This document shows positions 33,614-43,031 of a stretch of 64,000 bases of DNA, one piece after another. The position numbers and the translations under genes are program-made. Every line of letters begins with the position of its first letter. Position 1 is the stretch's first letter. The stretch covers positions 101,968 through 165,967 of the forward strand of contig CAVPWU010000009.1 of the NCBI GenBank assembly GCA_963709665.1, given 5' to 3'. Origin of the DNA: DASZIT01 sp963709665 (GTDB taxonomy: Bacteria > Actinomycetota > Acidimicrobiia > Acidimicrobiales > RAAP-2). The notes beneath the pieces are model-generated. The model ran no database searches. It saw nothing but the letters and a program-made list of their open reading frames with translations, and had not been told where the DNA came from.

Positions 33614-36330
33614 GGGGTCTCCAGACGGAGCTCGGTGACCGGGACGCCGGCGTCGATGAGGGAGGACACCGTCCCGTCGGCCAGCGGCACGTTGACGTCG
33701 GCGGCCACCACCTTGCGGGGCAGCGAGGCGTCGGGGAGGGCCGGGGCCACCAGGGTGGTGGTGGCGGTCCGCAGCCGGACCAGCCCGCCGGAGGCCACCC
33801 CCAGGGCGTCGAGGTCCTGGGGGTGCACCCGGACCGCCGACTCCTCCACCAGGGCGGCCAGCGCCGGGGTGGCCCGGACGGCGGCCCCCAGGTCGTAGAG
33901 CCGTCGGCTGGCCACCAGCCGCATGGAGTAGCTGTCGGTGGGGGCCACGTGGGGGACGTCGAGGTCGACCGCCCCGGACAGCACGGCGGGGACCGCCCCG
34001 TCGGTGGGGGTGACACTGCCGGCATCGGCGGCCAGTCCGGCGGTGGGGCTCTCGGCCAGGCCGGTCCGCGGGGGTGCACCCTGACGCTCCACCGACTCCA
34101 CGCCCGGGACGGCGATGGGGTCGAGGGGGGTCGAGCCACCCCGTCGGCCCAGGGCCACCGGGGTGGCCGACAGCGGCGCCACCACCCCGTCGGCGGCGCC
34201 CGGGGCGTCGAGCACCGACCGGGTGATGCCGCGGTAGGCGGGGGCCAGCCGCTCGATCTCGTCCCAGACGTCGGCCGCCGAGTCGAGGTGGAGGTCGGTC
34301 CCCAGGTGGACGGCCAGTTCGGCGGCGATCATCCAGTCGGGCCACGACTGGCCGGGCGGGACCAGCTTCTGGCCCAGCCGGCTGACCCGGCCCTCGAGGT
34401 TGGTGGTGGTCCCCGGCCGCTCGTGGGCCTCGGCGGCGGGCAGGACAACGTCGGCCAGCTCGGACATCGGGCCCGGGGCGCTGGCCACCGAGACCACGAA
34501 CCCGGCACCGTCGATCCCCCGCCGGGCCAGCTCGCCGTCGGGGTGGTCGGCCAGCGGCTCGGCTCCCAGCACCACGATGGCCCGGACCCGGGCGGCGTCG
34601 TCGTCGCCTCCCTCGCCGGCCGCCGACCGCAGGATGCCGGTGGTGTCGAGCCCGGTGGCGGCCGGTACCGAGCCCCAGGCATCGGTGAACCAGCTGCGCC
34701 CGGCCTCGAGCGAGACCCGGCCCGGCAGCAGCCCGGGGGCCAGCCCCATGTCGAGGGCGCCCATCACGTTGCCGCGGCGCAGGGCGGGCAGGAAGGTCGC
34801 ACCGGGGAGGGCGGCGGCCAGGGTCTGGGCGGCCTCGGCCACCAGCCGGGCATCCTCGGCCACCGACGGGCGGCCGATCACCACCACCACCTTGCCGGCA
34901 CCGGTCAGGCTCCGGGCCCGGTCGAGGGCGGTGGGGTCGGACCCCTCGGGGGCGGGGGCCGACGCATCGGTCAGCGACCGGGCCAGGGCGGTGGCCCCGC
35001 CCGGCGTGTAGCGGAGGGAGGCGGTGGCGTAGGGGGTGAGGGCGGTGGAGCGGGGGGACAGCTCCACCAGGGAGAGGCCGCCGTCCACCAGGCCGGCCCG
35101 GAGCCGGAGGAAGAGGACGGGCAGCTCCTCGCGGAGGTCGCCGGCCAGGGTGATCACCGTGTCGGCGCCGGCGGCGTCGTCGATGGTGGCCCGGGGCAGG
35201 GAGAGCACCACCTCGGCGGGCAGGCCGTCCCCGATCTGGGCGTCGACCGAGTCGGTGCCGAGCACCCCCTTGGCCAGGCGGGCCCAGGCGTAGGCACCCT
35301 CGTTGGTCAGGCGGGCCCCGCCGATGACGCCCACCCCGCCGTCGGCCGCCGCCGTACGGAGGCCGTCGGCCACCGCCTCGAGGGCCTCGTGCCAGGAGAC
35401 GGCGACCAGGGCCCCGTCCTTGCGGACCATGGGCTCGACCAGGCGGTCCTCGCTGTTGACCGACTCGAAGGCGAAGCGGCCCTTGTCGCAGAGCCAGCCG
35501 TGGTTGACCGGGTCGGCGTCGATGCCCAGCAGGCGGGTCACCCGGTTGGAGGAGGACTGGACGGCCACCCGGCACCCCACCGAGCAGGTGGTGCAGGTCG
35601 ACTCCACCTGGTCGAGGTCCCAGGGACGGGCGGAGAACCGGTAGGGGGCGGCGGTCAGGGCGCCCACCGGGCAGATCTGGACGGTGTTGCCCGAGAAGTA
35701 GGAGGCGAAGGGCAGGGTGGGGAAGGTGTTCACCTCGAGCCGCTCGCCCCGGCCGATGAAGTCGATCTGGGCCTCGCCGGCCACCTCGTCGGCGAAGCGG
35801 GTGCACCGGCTGCACTGGATGCACCGCTCGCGGTCGAGCAGCACCAGCTCGGAGATGGGGATGGGCTTCTCGAAGTGGCGCTTCTCCTCCACGAACCGGG
35901 TCTCCCCGGGGCCGTGGGCCAGGGTCTGGTCCTGCAGGGGGCACTCGCCGCCCTTGTCGCAGACCGGGCAGTCGAGCGGGTGGTTGACCAGCAGGAACTC
36001 CAGCACCCCGTCCTGGGCCTTCTTGACCTTGTCGGAGTCGGTGGTCACCTCCGAGCCCTCGGTGACCTCGACGAAGCAGCTGGGCTGGAGGGTGGCGCCG
36101 CGGGGGCCGCTCACCTCCACCAGGCACATCCGGCACACCCCCACCGACTTCATGCGGGGGTGGTAGCAGAACCGCGGGATGAAGACCCCGGCCTGCTCGG
36201 CGGCGGCGATCAGCATCTCCCCCTTGCGGGCGGAGACCTGGCGGCCGTCGAGGGTGAAGGTGACCCGCTGCTCCTCGACGTCGGCGGGGACGGTGACGGC
36301 CGGCCCGGTGGTGGTGGCCCGGTCAGTCAT
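33610..36330 (-). CDS. nuoG: NADH-quinone oxidoreductase subunit G
   Basis: This 906-residue subunit starts with a [2Fe-2S] domain (FCYHPRMKSVGVCRMC, then SC), followed by NHPLDCPVCDKGGECPLQD and CIQCSRCTRF for [4Fe-4S] clusters, then a molybdopterin-oxidoreductase-like domain with CTTCSVGC for an extra N7-type cluster. The C-terminal domain ends in an MopB-type barrel (VRVHPQDLDALGVASGGLVRL). Its ATG overlaps the nuoF end by eight bases. Confidence 0.95.
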   Translation of the reverse strand: MTDRATTTGPAVTVPADVEEQRVTFTLDGRQVSARKGEMLIAAAEQAGVFIPRFCYHPRMKSVGVCRMCLVEVSGPRGATLQPSCFVEVTEGSEVTTDSDKVKKAQDGVLEFLLVNHPLDCPVCDKGGECPLQDQTLAHGPGETRFVEEKRHFEKPIPISELVLLDRERCIQCSRCTRFADEVAGEAQIDFIGRGERLEVNTFPTLPFASYFSGNTVQICPVGALTAAPYRFSARPWDLDQVESTCTTCSVGCRVAVQSSSNRVTRLLGIDADPVNHGWLCDKGRFAFESVNSEDRLVEPMVRKDGALVAVSWHEALEAVADGLRTAAADGGVGVIGGARLTNEGAYAWARLAKGVLGTDSVDAQIGDGLPAEVVLSLPRATIDDAAGADTVITLAGDLREELPVLFLRLRAGLVDGGLSLVELSPRSTALTPYATASLRYTPGGATALARSLTDASAPAPEGSDPTALDRARSLTGAGKVVVVIGRPSVAEDARLVAEAAQTLAAALPGATFLPALRRGNVMGALDMGLAPGLLPGRVSLEAGRSWFTDAWGSVPAATGLDTTGILRSAAGEGGDDDAARVRAIVVLGAEPLADHPDGELARRGIDGAGFVVSVASAPGPMSELADVVLPAAEAHERPGTTTNLEGRVSRLGQKLVPPGQSWPDWMIAAELAVHLGTDLHLDSAADVWDEIERLAPAYRGITRSVLDAPGAADGVVAPLSATPVALGRRGGSTPLDPIAVPGVESVERQGAPPRTGLAESPTAGLAADAGSVTPTDGAVPAVLSGAVDLDVPHVAPTDSYSMRLVASRRLYDLGAAVRATPALAALVEESAVRVHPQDLDALGVASGGLVRLRTATTTLVAPALPDASLPRKVVAADVNVPLADGTVSSLIDAGVPVTELRLETP

Positions 36331-37627
36331 ACGGGCACCCCCCCTCCTTGATGTGGACGAGGAACTCGTCGCGGAACATCTGAATGGCCGACCCGATGGA
36401 CGACGGGATGGACGGCCCCAGCACGCAGATGGTGGTCTGCTGGGGCGGCCAGGTCAGCCCGGGGGCGATGTTGTCGCAGGCGTCGAGGAGGAGGTCGAGG
36501 TCCTCCTCGCGTCCCTGCCCGGTCTCGATCCGCTCCATGATCCGCTCGAGCCACCCCGAGCCCTCCCGGCAGGGGGTGCACTGCCCGCACGACTCCCGGG
36601 AGAAGAACTTGGTGATCCGCCACGACGCCCGGACCGCACAGGTGTGGTCGTCCATCACCACCACCGAGCCGGAGCCCAGCATGGAGCCGGCCTGGGCCAC
36701 CTCGTCCTGGCCGAGGGGGAGGTCGACCTGGTCGGGCCCGAACCAGGGGGCGGACACCCCGCCGGGGATGAAGGCCTTCAGCTGACGCCCGTGGGGGATC
36801 CCGCCGCCCAGCACCGGGGCGTGGATGAGGTCGGCGAAGGTGGTCTTGACCATCTCGATCTCGTAGACGCCGGGCTTGTTGACGTGGCCGGCCAGGGCGA
36901 ACAGCCGGGTACCGGTGGAGCGCCCCTCCCCGAGGGCGGCGAAGGCCGCCCCGCCGTTGAGCACGATCCACGGCAGGTTGGACATGGTCTCCACGTTGTT
37001 GACCACGGTGGGGGCGCCGTAGAGGCCGATGGCGGCCGGGAAGAACGGCGGCTTGATCCTCGGGAAGCCGCGCTTGCCCTCCAGCGACTCGAGGAGGGCG
37101 GTCTCCTCGCCGCAGATGTAGGCACCGGCCCCCGGGTGGACCACCACGTCCACCGAGAACCCGGAGCCGAAGATGTCGGCCCCCACCGCCCCGTGGGCGT
37201 AGGCGTCGTTGAGGGCGCCCTGGACCCGCTCGAGGCCGAGGGCGAACTCGCCGCGCAGGAAGATGAAGACCCGGGACACCTGGAGGGCGTAGGCGGCGAT
37301 GACCACGCCCTCGATGAGCTGGTGGGGGTCGCGCTCGACCAGCAGGTGGTCCTTGAAGGTGGCCGGCTCGCTCTCGTCGCCGTTGACCACCAGGTAGGTG
37401 ACCGGGCTCTTCCGGAGCATGGCCCACTTCCGTCCGGCCGGGAAGCCGGCCCCGCCCCGGCCCAGCAGGCTGGCCGTGTCCACCTCGTGGGCCACCGCCT
37501 CCGGGGTCATGGCCAGCGCCTTGCGCAGCCCGTCGTAGCCGCCGGTGGCCAGGTAGCGCTCCAGGGTGAAGGAGTCGTCGTAGCCGATGCGGCCGGTGAT
37601 GATCTTGGGGGCCTCGGTGATCGCCAT
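36323..37627 (-). CDS. nuoF: NADH-quinone oxidoreductase subunit F
   Basis: This 434-residue subunit oxidises NADH. The NADH/FMN site is GRGGAGFPAGRKWAM and the second glycine-rich segment PGAGAYICGEETALLESLEGKRG. The N3 [4Fe-4S] ligands are in ESCGQCTPCREG and a later Cys in DNIAPGLTWPPQQTTIC. ATG shares one base with the nuoE stop. Length and order are standard for actinobacterial nuo operons. Confidence 0.96.
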   Translation of the reverse strand: MAITEAPKIITGRIGYDDSFTLERYLATGGYDGLRKALAMTPEAVAHEVDTASLLGRGGAGFPAGRKWAMLRKSPVTYLVVNGDESEPATFKDHLLVERDPHQLIEGVVIAAYALQVSRVFIFLRGEFALGLERVQGALNDAYAHGAVGADIFGSGFSVDVVVHPGAGAYICGEETALLESLEGKRGFPRIKPPFFPAAIGLYGAPTVVNNVETMSNLPWIVLNGGAAFAALGEGRSTGTRLFALAGHVNKPGVYEIEMVKTTFADLIHAPVLGGGIPHGRQLKAFIPGGVSAPWFGPDQVDLPLGQDEVAQAGSMLGSGSVVVMDDHTCAVRASWRITKFFSRESCGQCTPCREGSGWLERIMERIETGQGREEDLDLLLDACDNIAPGLTWPPQQTTICVLGPSIPSSIGSAIQMFRDEFLVHIKEGGCPYD

Positions 37628-38322
37628 CAGGACGCCCCCTCCTTGGCGGTGGCCTCGTCGGCCCGCTGCTGCTGGGCGGCGGCCATGGCCGCCCGCTCGG
37701 CGGCGACGGCGGCGGGGTCGGCGGCCAGGCCGCCGGCCCGGCGCACCCGGATGAGGGTCCCGTGGGTGGGGATGTCGGCCGACCGGTTCCCGGCCCGGAG
37801 GTCGGCCACCAGCTGGTCGAACGACTCGTTGGTCTGGGCCCCCACGTAGCGGTGGTTCACCTGCACGCACGGGGCCCGGTCACAGTCGGCCAGGCACTCG
37901 GCCTCCTCGAGGGTGATGGCCCCGTCGGCGGTGGTGGACCCGGCGTTGACCCCCAGGCTGTCCTCGGCGTGCTCGAGGAGCTCGGCCGCCCCGCCCAGCA
38001 GGCAGGCGATGTTGGTGCACACCGACACCAGGTAGGTCCCCACCGGCTCGGTGTGGAGCATGTCGTAGAAGGTGGCGGTGCCGTAGACCTCGGCCGGGGT
38101 CACCCCGACCAGGCCGGCGATGTCCTCCATGGCCTCGGGGCGCAGCCAGCCGTCCTGCTCCTGGGCCAGGTGGCAGAGGGGGATCAGCGCCGAGCGCGGC
38201 TCGGGGTAGAGGGCGATGAGGGCCCGGGCCCGCTCCACCATCTGGTCGGAGAGGTGGCGGGGGGCGGCGCCGGCGGCGGACCGCGGGGCGGCCACCGGGG
38301 TCGGGCGGTCGGTCGGGCTCAC
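37627..38322 (-). CDS. nuoE: NADH-quinone oxidoreductase subunit E
   Basis: This 231-residue thioredoxin-fold subunit carries the N1a [2Fe-2S] cluster with ligands in SVCTNIACLLGG and ECLADCDRAPCVQVN. The helical N-terminal half contains IALYPEPRSALIPLCHLAQEQDGWL and VYGTATFYDMLH. The C-terminal 40 residues are an Ala/Arg/Glu-rich helix. GTG overlaps the nuoD stop (GTGA). Confidence 0.95.
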   Translation of the reverse strand: MSPTDRPTPVAAPRSAAGAAPRHLSDQMVERARALIALYPEPRSALIPLCHLAQEQDGWLRPEAMEDIAGLVGVTPAEVYGTATFYDMLHTEPVGTYLVSVCTNIACLLGGAAELLEHAEDSLGVNAGSTTADGAITLEEAECLADCDRAPCVQVNHRYVGAQTNESFDQLVADLRAGNRSADIPTHGTLIRVRRAGGLAADPAAVAAERAAMAAAQQQRADEATAKEGAS

Positions 38323-39791
38323 CGGTCCACCTCCCCCATCACCGGGTCCACCGACGAGCAGACGGCCACGGCGTCGGCCAGCAGGCCGCCGCGCATCATC
38401 AGGGGCAGTCCCTGCAGATTGACGAAGCTCGGGCCCCGGATGTGCATCCGGAAGGGCTTGGACGACCCGTCGGAGACCAGGTAGCAGCCGAGCTCGCCCC
38501 GGGGCGACTCGATGGCCACGTAGACCTCGCCCTCCGGGACCCGGAACCCCTCGGTGAACACCTTGAAGTGGTGGATCAGGGCCTCCATCGACTCGTCGAT
38601 GCGGGCCCGGGGTGGCGGGGTCACCTTCTTGTCCTGCACCCGGTAGTCGCCGGCCGGCATCTTCTCGAGGATCTGGCGGATGATGCGGATCGACTCGCGG
38701 ATCTCGTTGAGGCGGACCGAGTACCGGTCGAAGTTGTCACCGTAGGTGCCCACGATGACGTCGAAGTTGACCTCGTCGTAGCGGAGGTAGGGCATCGACC
38801 GCCGGAGGTCCCAGGGCACCCCGGTGGAACGGAGGATGGGGCCGGTGAGGCTGAGGGCCAGGGCCTCCTCGGCCGACAGCCGGCCGATCGACTCGCTGCG
38901 CTGGCGGAAGAGGGGCTGGCCGGTGAGCAGCTCGTCGTACTCGTCGGTCCGGGGCAGGACGGTGTCGCAGATGACCGACACGTCGTCCTCCCACCCGTCG
39001 GGCAGGTCGGCGGCGGTGCCGCCCGGGCGGATGAAGTTGTGGTTCATCCGCAGCCCGGTGGTCTTCTCGAAGAAGGCCAGCACCATCTCGCGCTCGCGGA
39101 ACCCGTAGATCATCATCGACGTCGACCCGAGGTCCATGCCGTTGGTGGCCATCCACATCAGGTGGGAGGAGACCCGGTTCAGCTCGGTCATCAGCATGCG
39201 GATCCACTCGGCCCGGGGCGGCAGCTCGATGCCCAACAGCGCCTCCACCGCCATGGACAGCACCATCTCGTTGTGGAGGGGCGACAGGTAGTCCATCCGG
39301 GTGACATTGGTCGACCCCTGGACGTAGGTCAGCTCCTCGGCGGTCTTCTCCATGCCGGTGTGGAGGTAGCCGATGACCGGCTTGGTGCGGAGCACCGTCT
39401 CCCCGTCGAGCTCGAACATCAGGCGCAGCACCCCGTGGGTGGACGGGTGCTGGGGGCCCATGTTGATGATCATGGTGTCGTCGTCGGACTGCTCGACGTC
39501 GATGTTGGAGGGGTCCACCACCACGCCCTCGGGCAGGCGGAGGACCGCCCCCACCTCGCGTCGGAGCTCGTCGGCGTCGGTGGCGCCCCGGCGGCCCATC
39601 TCCTGGCTGCCCTCCGAGGTCTCGGCCACCAGCCCGGCCACCTCCCCTTCCGGGGTGGTGCTCAGGAAGCTGTCACCCGAGAGGGGCGGGGCGAGCACGG
39701 TGTCGGCGTGGGCCCGGGAACGGTCGGCCGCCTCGGGGGCGTCGGCGTCATCGGCTCCCCCGGACGGGGGCGTGGCGTCGGGTGCGGTCAT
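38319..39791 (-). CDS. nuoD: NADH-quinone oxidoreductase subunit D
   Basis: This 490-residue 49-kDa-type subunit forms the quinone pocket with NuoB. Hallmarks are MGPQHPSTHGVLRLMFELDGE, IGYLHTGMEKTAEELTY and, near the end, ESPRGELGCYLVSDGSSKPFRMHIRGPSF. The first 100 residues before the conserved domain are an unusual hydrophilic Asp/Ala/Glu-rich extension that could be structural or indicate a later start. ATG overlaps the nuoC stop (ATGA). Confidence 0.95.
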   Translation of the reverse strand: MTAPDATPPSGGADDADAPEAADRSRAHADTVLAPPLSGDSFLSTTPEGEVAGLVAETSEGSQEMGRRGATDADELRREVGAVLRLPEGVVVDPSNIDVEQSDDDTMIINMGPQHPSTHGVLRLMFELDGETVLRTKPVIGYLHTGMEKTAEELTYVQGSTNVTRMDYLSPLHNEMVLSMAVEALLGIELPPRAEWIRMLMTELNRVSSHLMWMATNGMDLGSTSMMIYGFREREMVLAFFEKTTGLRMNHNFIRPGGTAADLPDGWEDDVSVICDTVLPRTDEYDELLTGQPLFRQRSESIGRLSAEEALALSLTGPILRSTGVPWDLRRSMPYLRYDEVNFDVIVGTYGDNFDRYSVRLNEIRESIRIIRQILEKMPAGDYRVQDKKVTPPPRARIDESMEALIHHFKVFTEGFRVPEGEVYVAIESPRGELGCYLVSDGSSKPFRMHIRGPSFVNLQGLPLMMRGGLLADAVAVCSSVDPVMGEVDR

Positions 39792-40305
39792 CGTGGGCCC
39801 GGGGCGTCCTTGAACTGCACCGGCACCCGACCGACGCCGTAGTCCTTGCGGAGGGGATGGCCCTCCCAGTCCTCGGGCATCAGGATCCGGGAGAGGTCGG
39901 GGTGCCCCTCGAAGATGATGCCGAACATGTCGAAGGCCTCGCGCTCCATGGCCTCGGTGCCGGGGTAGAGGTCGAAGATCGACGCCACCGAGGGATCCGA
40001 CTCGGGGAGCGGCACCCGGACCCGGACCCGGCGGGCGGCGCTGAGGGAGAGGAGGTTGACCACCACCTCGAACCGCTCGTGGGGTACCCCGTCGGGGAGG
40101 GCACGGTCGAGGTGGGTGAGGTAGTCCACCCCGCAGAGGTCGGCGCACATCTCGAAGCCACCGTCCCGGTAGGAGCGCACCACCTCGAAGTACTGGTCGC
40201 GGGTGGGGAAGACGGTCTCCTGCACCGGTCGGCCGGGCACCCGGGAGCTCCCGCCGCCCGAGTCGCTCCCGCCCACCGGGGCGGTGATGGGCTCGACCGC
40301 CGACG

Positions 40306-40309
<4 letters not shown>
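39788..40309 (-). CDS. nuoC: NADH-quinone oxidoreductase subunit C
   Basis: This 173-residue 30-kDa-type subunit has FEVVVNLLSLSAARRVRVRVPLPE, IFDLYPGTEAMEREAFDMFGIIFEGHPDLSRILMPEDWEGHPLRKDY, the latter being the family signature. It lies on the peripheral arm next to NuoD. The first 30 residues are a Gly/Ser/Pro-rich extension. GTG overlaps the nuoB stop (GTGA). Confidence 0.95.
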
Positions 40310-40974
<665 letters not shown>

Positions 40975-40987
40975 GACGCGCCGTCCC

Positions 40988-41533
40988 CTACGCGGCCTGG
41001 CCGGGTCCGGTCGGGGAGACCGGATCGCCAGTGGCTGGAGGGACGGGGTCGGTGAAGACCGTGCGGCCGGGCCCGGAGGGGTCCGACGGGCCGCCGGGTC
41101 CCCCCGGACCGGCGGCGATGCGGGCGATGGTGGAGGACGAGGTGCGGGACGGCATGGCCCGCTCCAGTCGCTTGGCCGGGCCCCAGGTCAGGGCGCCGTT
41201 GCTGATGAGGAAGAGGAAGGAGGCGAAGACGACGGCGGCGAACACCACCACCTCGACCAGGCCGAAGGAGTTCAGCTGCCGGAAGATGACCGCCCAGGGG
41301 TAGAGGAAGACGATCTCGATGTCGAAGATGATGAAGATCATGGCGATCAGGTAGAAGCGCACCGGGAAGCGCACCGGCGGCTCGATGGTGGGCACGATGC
41401 CGCACTCGTAGGGCGCCGTCTTGGCGGCGGTGGGACGCTTCTTGGGCGCGAGCAGCGCCGACGCCACGAACGACACCGCGGCGAAGAGGAACCCCAGGAT
41501 GAGGAGGACAAGGATCGGCAGGTAGTCGTCCAC
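40988..41533 (-). CDS. nuoA: NADH-quinone oxidoreductase subunit A
   Basis: This 181-residue first gene of the 14-gene nuoA-N operon has three helices: YLPILVLLILGFLFAAVSFVAS, FYLIAMIFIIFDIEIVFLYPWAV with the conserved acidic FDIEI, and LVEVVVFAAVVFASFLFLI. PYECG is the conserved loop. The C-terminal 60 residues are a Gly/Pro/Ser-rich tail. I chose the GTG that gives VDDYLPIL, typical of NuoA; a GTG at 41551 adds six residues. No ribosome site is obvious, and TAAAAC lies eight bases upstream. Confidence 0.93.
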   Translation of the reverse strand: MDDYLPILVLLILGFLFAAVSFVASALLAPKKRPTAAKTAPYECGIVPTIEPPVRFPVRFYLIAMIFIIFDIEIVFLYPWAVIFRQLNSFGLVEVVVFAAVVFASFLFLISNGALTWGPAKRLERAMPSRTSSSTIARIAAGPGGPGGPSDPSGPGRTVFTDPVPPATGDPVSPTGPGQAA

Positions 41534-41534
41534 T

Positions 41535-41585
41535 GCCGGTCGTTTTACCACGATGCGGTTCCCGCGGGCACATCGAACGACCGGC
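41535..41585. promoter_or_regulatory. Ten-base inverted repeat around the nuoA promoter
   Basis: GCCGGTCGTT (41535-41544) and AACGACCGGC (41576-41585) are perfect complements separated by 31 bases. The left arm ends next to the nuoA start. The space between the arms is enough for a promoter. A further partial copy, CGACCGG, follows the right arm. Confidence 0.4.
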
Positions 41586-41665
41586 GACCGGTGATCCGCC
41601 TCCGGTGCCGGCGGCGGAGGGTCCCGGCCGCCGCCCCCGGTGTCCCGGTGCACCGGCCGGGGGCG

Positions 41666-41671
41666 TACCAT
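41666..41671 (+). promoter_or_regulatory. -10 box TACCAT, leaderless start of reductase gene
   Basis: TACCAT, seven bases, then GTG at 41679. Another GTG three bases earlier is too close to the box. Confidence 0.5.
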
Positions 41672-41678
41672 CGAGGTG

Positions 41679-43013
41679 GTGAGCCCCCCCTCCTCCGACC
41701 CCCGTCCCGAGCCCGGCCCGCCGACCGATCCCGGGCACGTCCACGACGTCCTGGTGGTGGGGGGAGGGCCCTCCGGCTCGTCGTGCGCCTACTGGCTGGC
41801 CGAGGCCGGATGGGACGTGGCCCTGGTGGAGAAGAAGGTCTTCCCCCGCGAGAAGACGTGTGGGGACGGGCTGACCCCCCGGGCCGTGCGCCAGATCGCC
41901 GACATGGGGCTGGAGGGCGCCCTGGCCGGGGCCCACCGCTACAACGGGCTCCGGGCCCACGCCTTCGGCCGGGTGCTCGACCTCCCCTGGCCCTCCACCT
42001 CGAGCTTCCCCGACTACGGCTACGTCATCACCCGCCACGACCTCGACGCCATCGTCAACGACCGGGCGGCCAAGGCCGGCGCCACCGTGTGGCAGGGGAC
42101 CGAGGCGGTGTCCCCGATCCTGGACGGCGGCCCGGGCGGGGAGACCGGCGGCCACCGGCTGCCCGCCTGCACCGGGGCGGTGGTGAAGGAGAAGGCCACC
42201 GGCACCACCCGCGAGGTGCGGGCCCGCTACGTGGTGGTGGCCGACGGCTCCAACTCCCGATTCGGCCGGGCCCTGGGCACCAGCCGCGACCGCTCCCAGC
42301 CGATGGGGATGGCCCTGCGGGGGTACTACACCTCCCCGGGCCACGACGCCCCGTTCATCGAGTCCCATCTCGACATCCGGGACGGCGAGGGCAGCGTGGT
42401 CCCCGGCTACGGCTGGATCTTCCCGCTGGGGGACGGTCGGGTGAACGTGGGGGTCGGCCTGCTCTCCACCGACCGACGGTGGAAGGGCATCAACACCTCC
42501 ACCCTGATGGACCACTTCGTGGCCTGGGCCCCCCGCGAGTGGGAGCTGTCCCCGGAGACCTGCCTGGGCCCGCCCACCGGCGGCAAGCTGCCGATGGGCC
42601 TGACCGTGGGACCCCGGGTCGGGCCGACCACCCTGGTGGTGGGCGACGCCTCCGGGTCGATCAACCCGTTCAACGGTGAGGGCATCTCCTACGGCTACGA
42701 GACCGGCCGGCTGGCCGCCGCCTCCCTGGGCGAGGCGCTCCGGGGTGACGGCGCCGCCGGGCTGGAGCGGTACCAGGAGCGGCTCGACGAGGCCTACGGC
42801 CTGTACTACCGGGTGGCCAGGGCGTTCATCCGGGTGATCAGCAACCCGGAGCTGATGAAGCTGTGCGTGGGAACCGGCATGTACTCGGAGACCCTGATGA
42901 CCTGGATCCTCCGGATCATGTCCAACCTCCTGCGCCCGGAGGACCTGGGGCCGGCCGAGGCCGCCTACCGCGCCCTGGCCGCCATCGCCCGCCTCGCCCC
43001 CGAGCCCGCCTGA
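41679..43013 (+). CDS. Geranylgeranyl-reductase-family flavoprotein (MenJ-like)
   Basis: This 444-residue FAD enzyme has the Rossmann start DVLVVGGGPSGSSCAYWLAEAG, the family PREKTCGDGLTPRAVRQI, YVVVADGSNSRFGRALG, YGWIFPLGDGRVNVGVGLL and VVGDASGSINPFNGEGISYGYETGRLAA. The CGDGLTP segment marks geranylgeranyl reductases. In mycobacteria MenJ saturates one isoprene unit of menaquinone. Location next to nuoA on the divergent strand supports a menaquinone role, but archaeal-type lipid or chlorophyll-like substrates use the same fold. Confidence 0.85.
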   Translation: MSPPSSDPRPEPGPPTDPGHVHDVLVVGGGPSGSSCAYWLAEAGWDVALVEKKVFPREKTCGDGLTPRAVRQIADMGLEGALAGAHRYNGLRAHAFGRVLDLPWPSTSSFPDYGYVITRHDLDAIVNDRAAKAGATVWQGTEAVSPILDGGPGGETGGHRLPACTGAVVKEKATGTTREVRARYVVVADGSNSRFGRALGTSRDRSQPMGMALRGYYTSPGHDAPFIESHLDIRDGEGSVVPGYGWIFPLGDGRVNVGVGLLSTDRRWKGINTSTLMDHFVAWAPREWELSPETCLGPPTGGKLPMGLTVGPRVGPTTLVVGDASGSINPFNGEGISYGYETGRLAAASLGEALRGDGAAGLERYQERLDEAYGLYYRVARAFIRVISNPELMKLCVGTGMYSETLMTWILRIMSNLLRPEDLGPAEAAYRALAAIARLAPEPA

Positions 43014-43031
43014 GGCCCCACCGCCGGGCGG

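Noticed and set aside
41534..41678. Rex operator near nuoA, ctaE or rex
   Set aside because: No match to the TTGTGAA-type inverted repeat was found by reading those regions, including 8580-8695 and 54987-55032.
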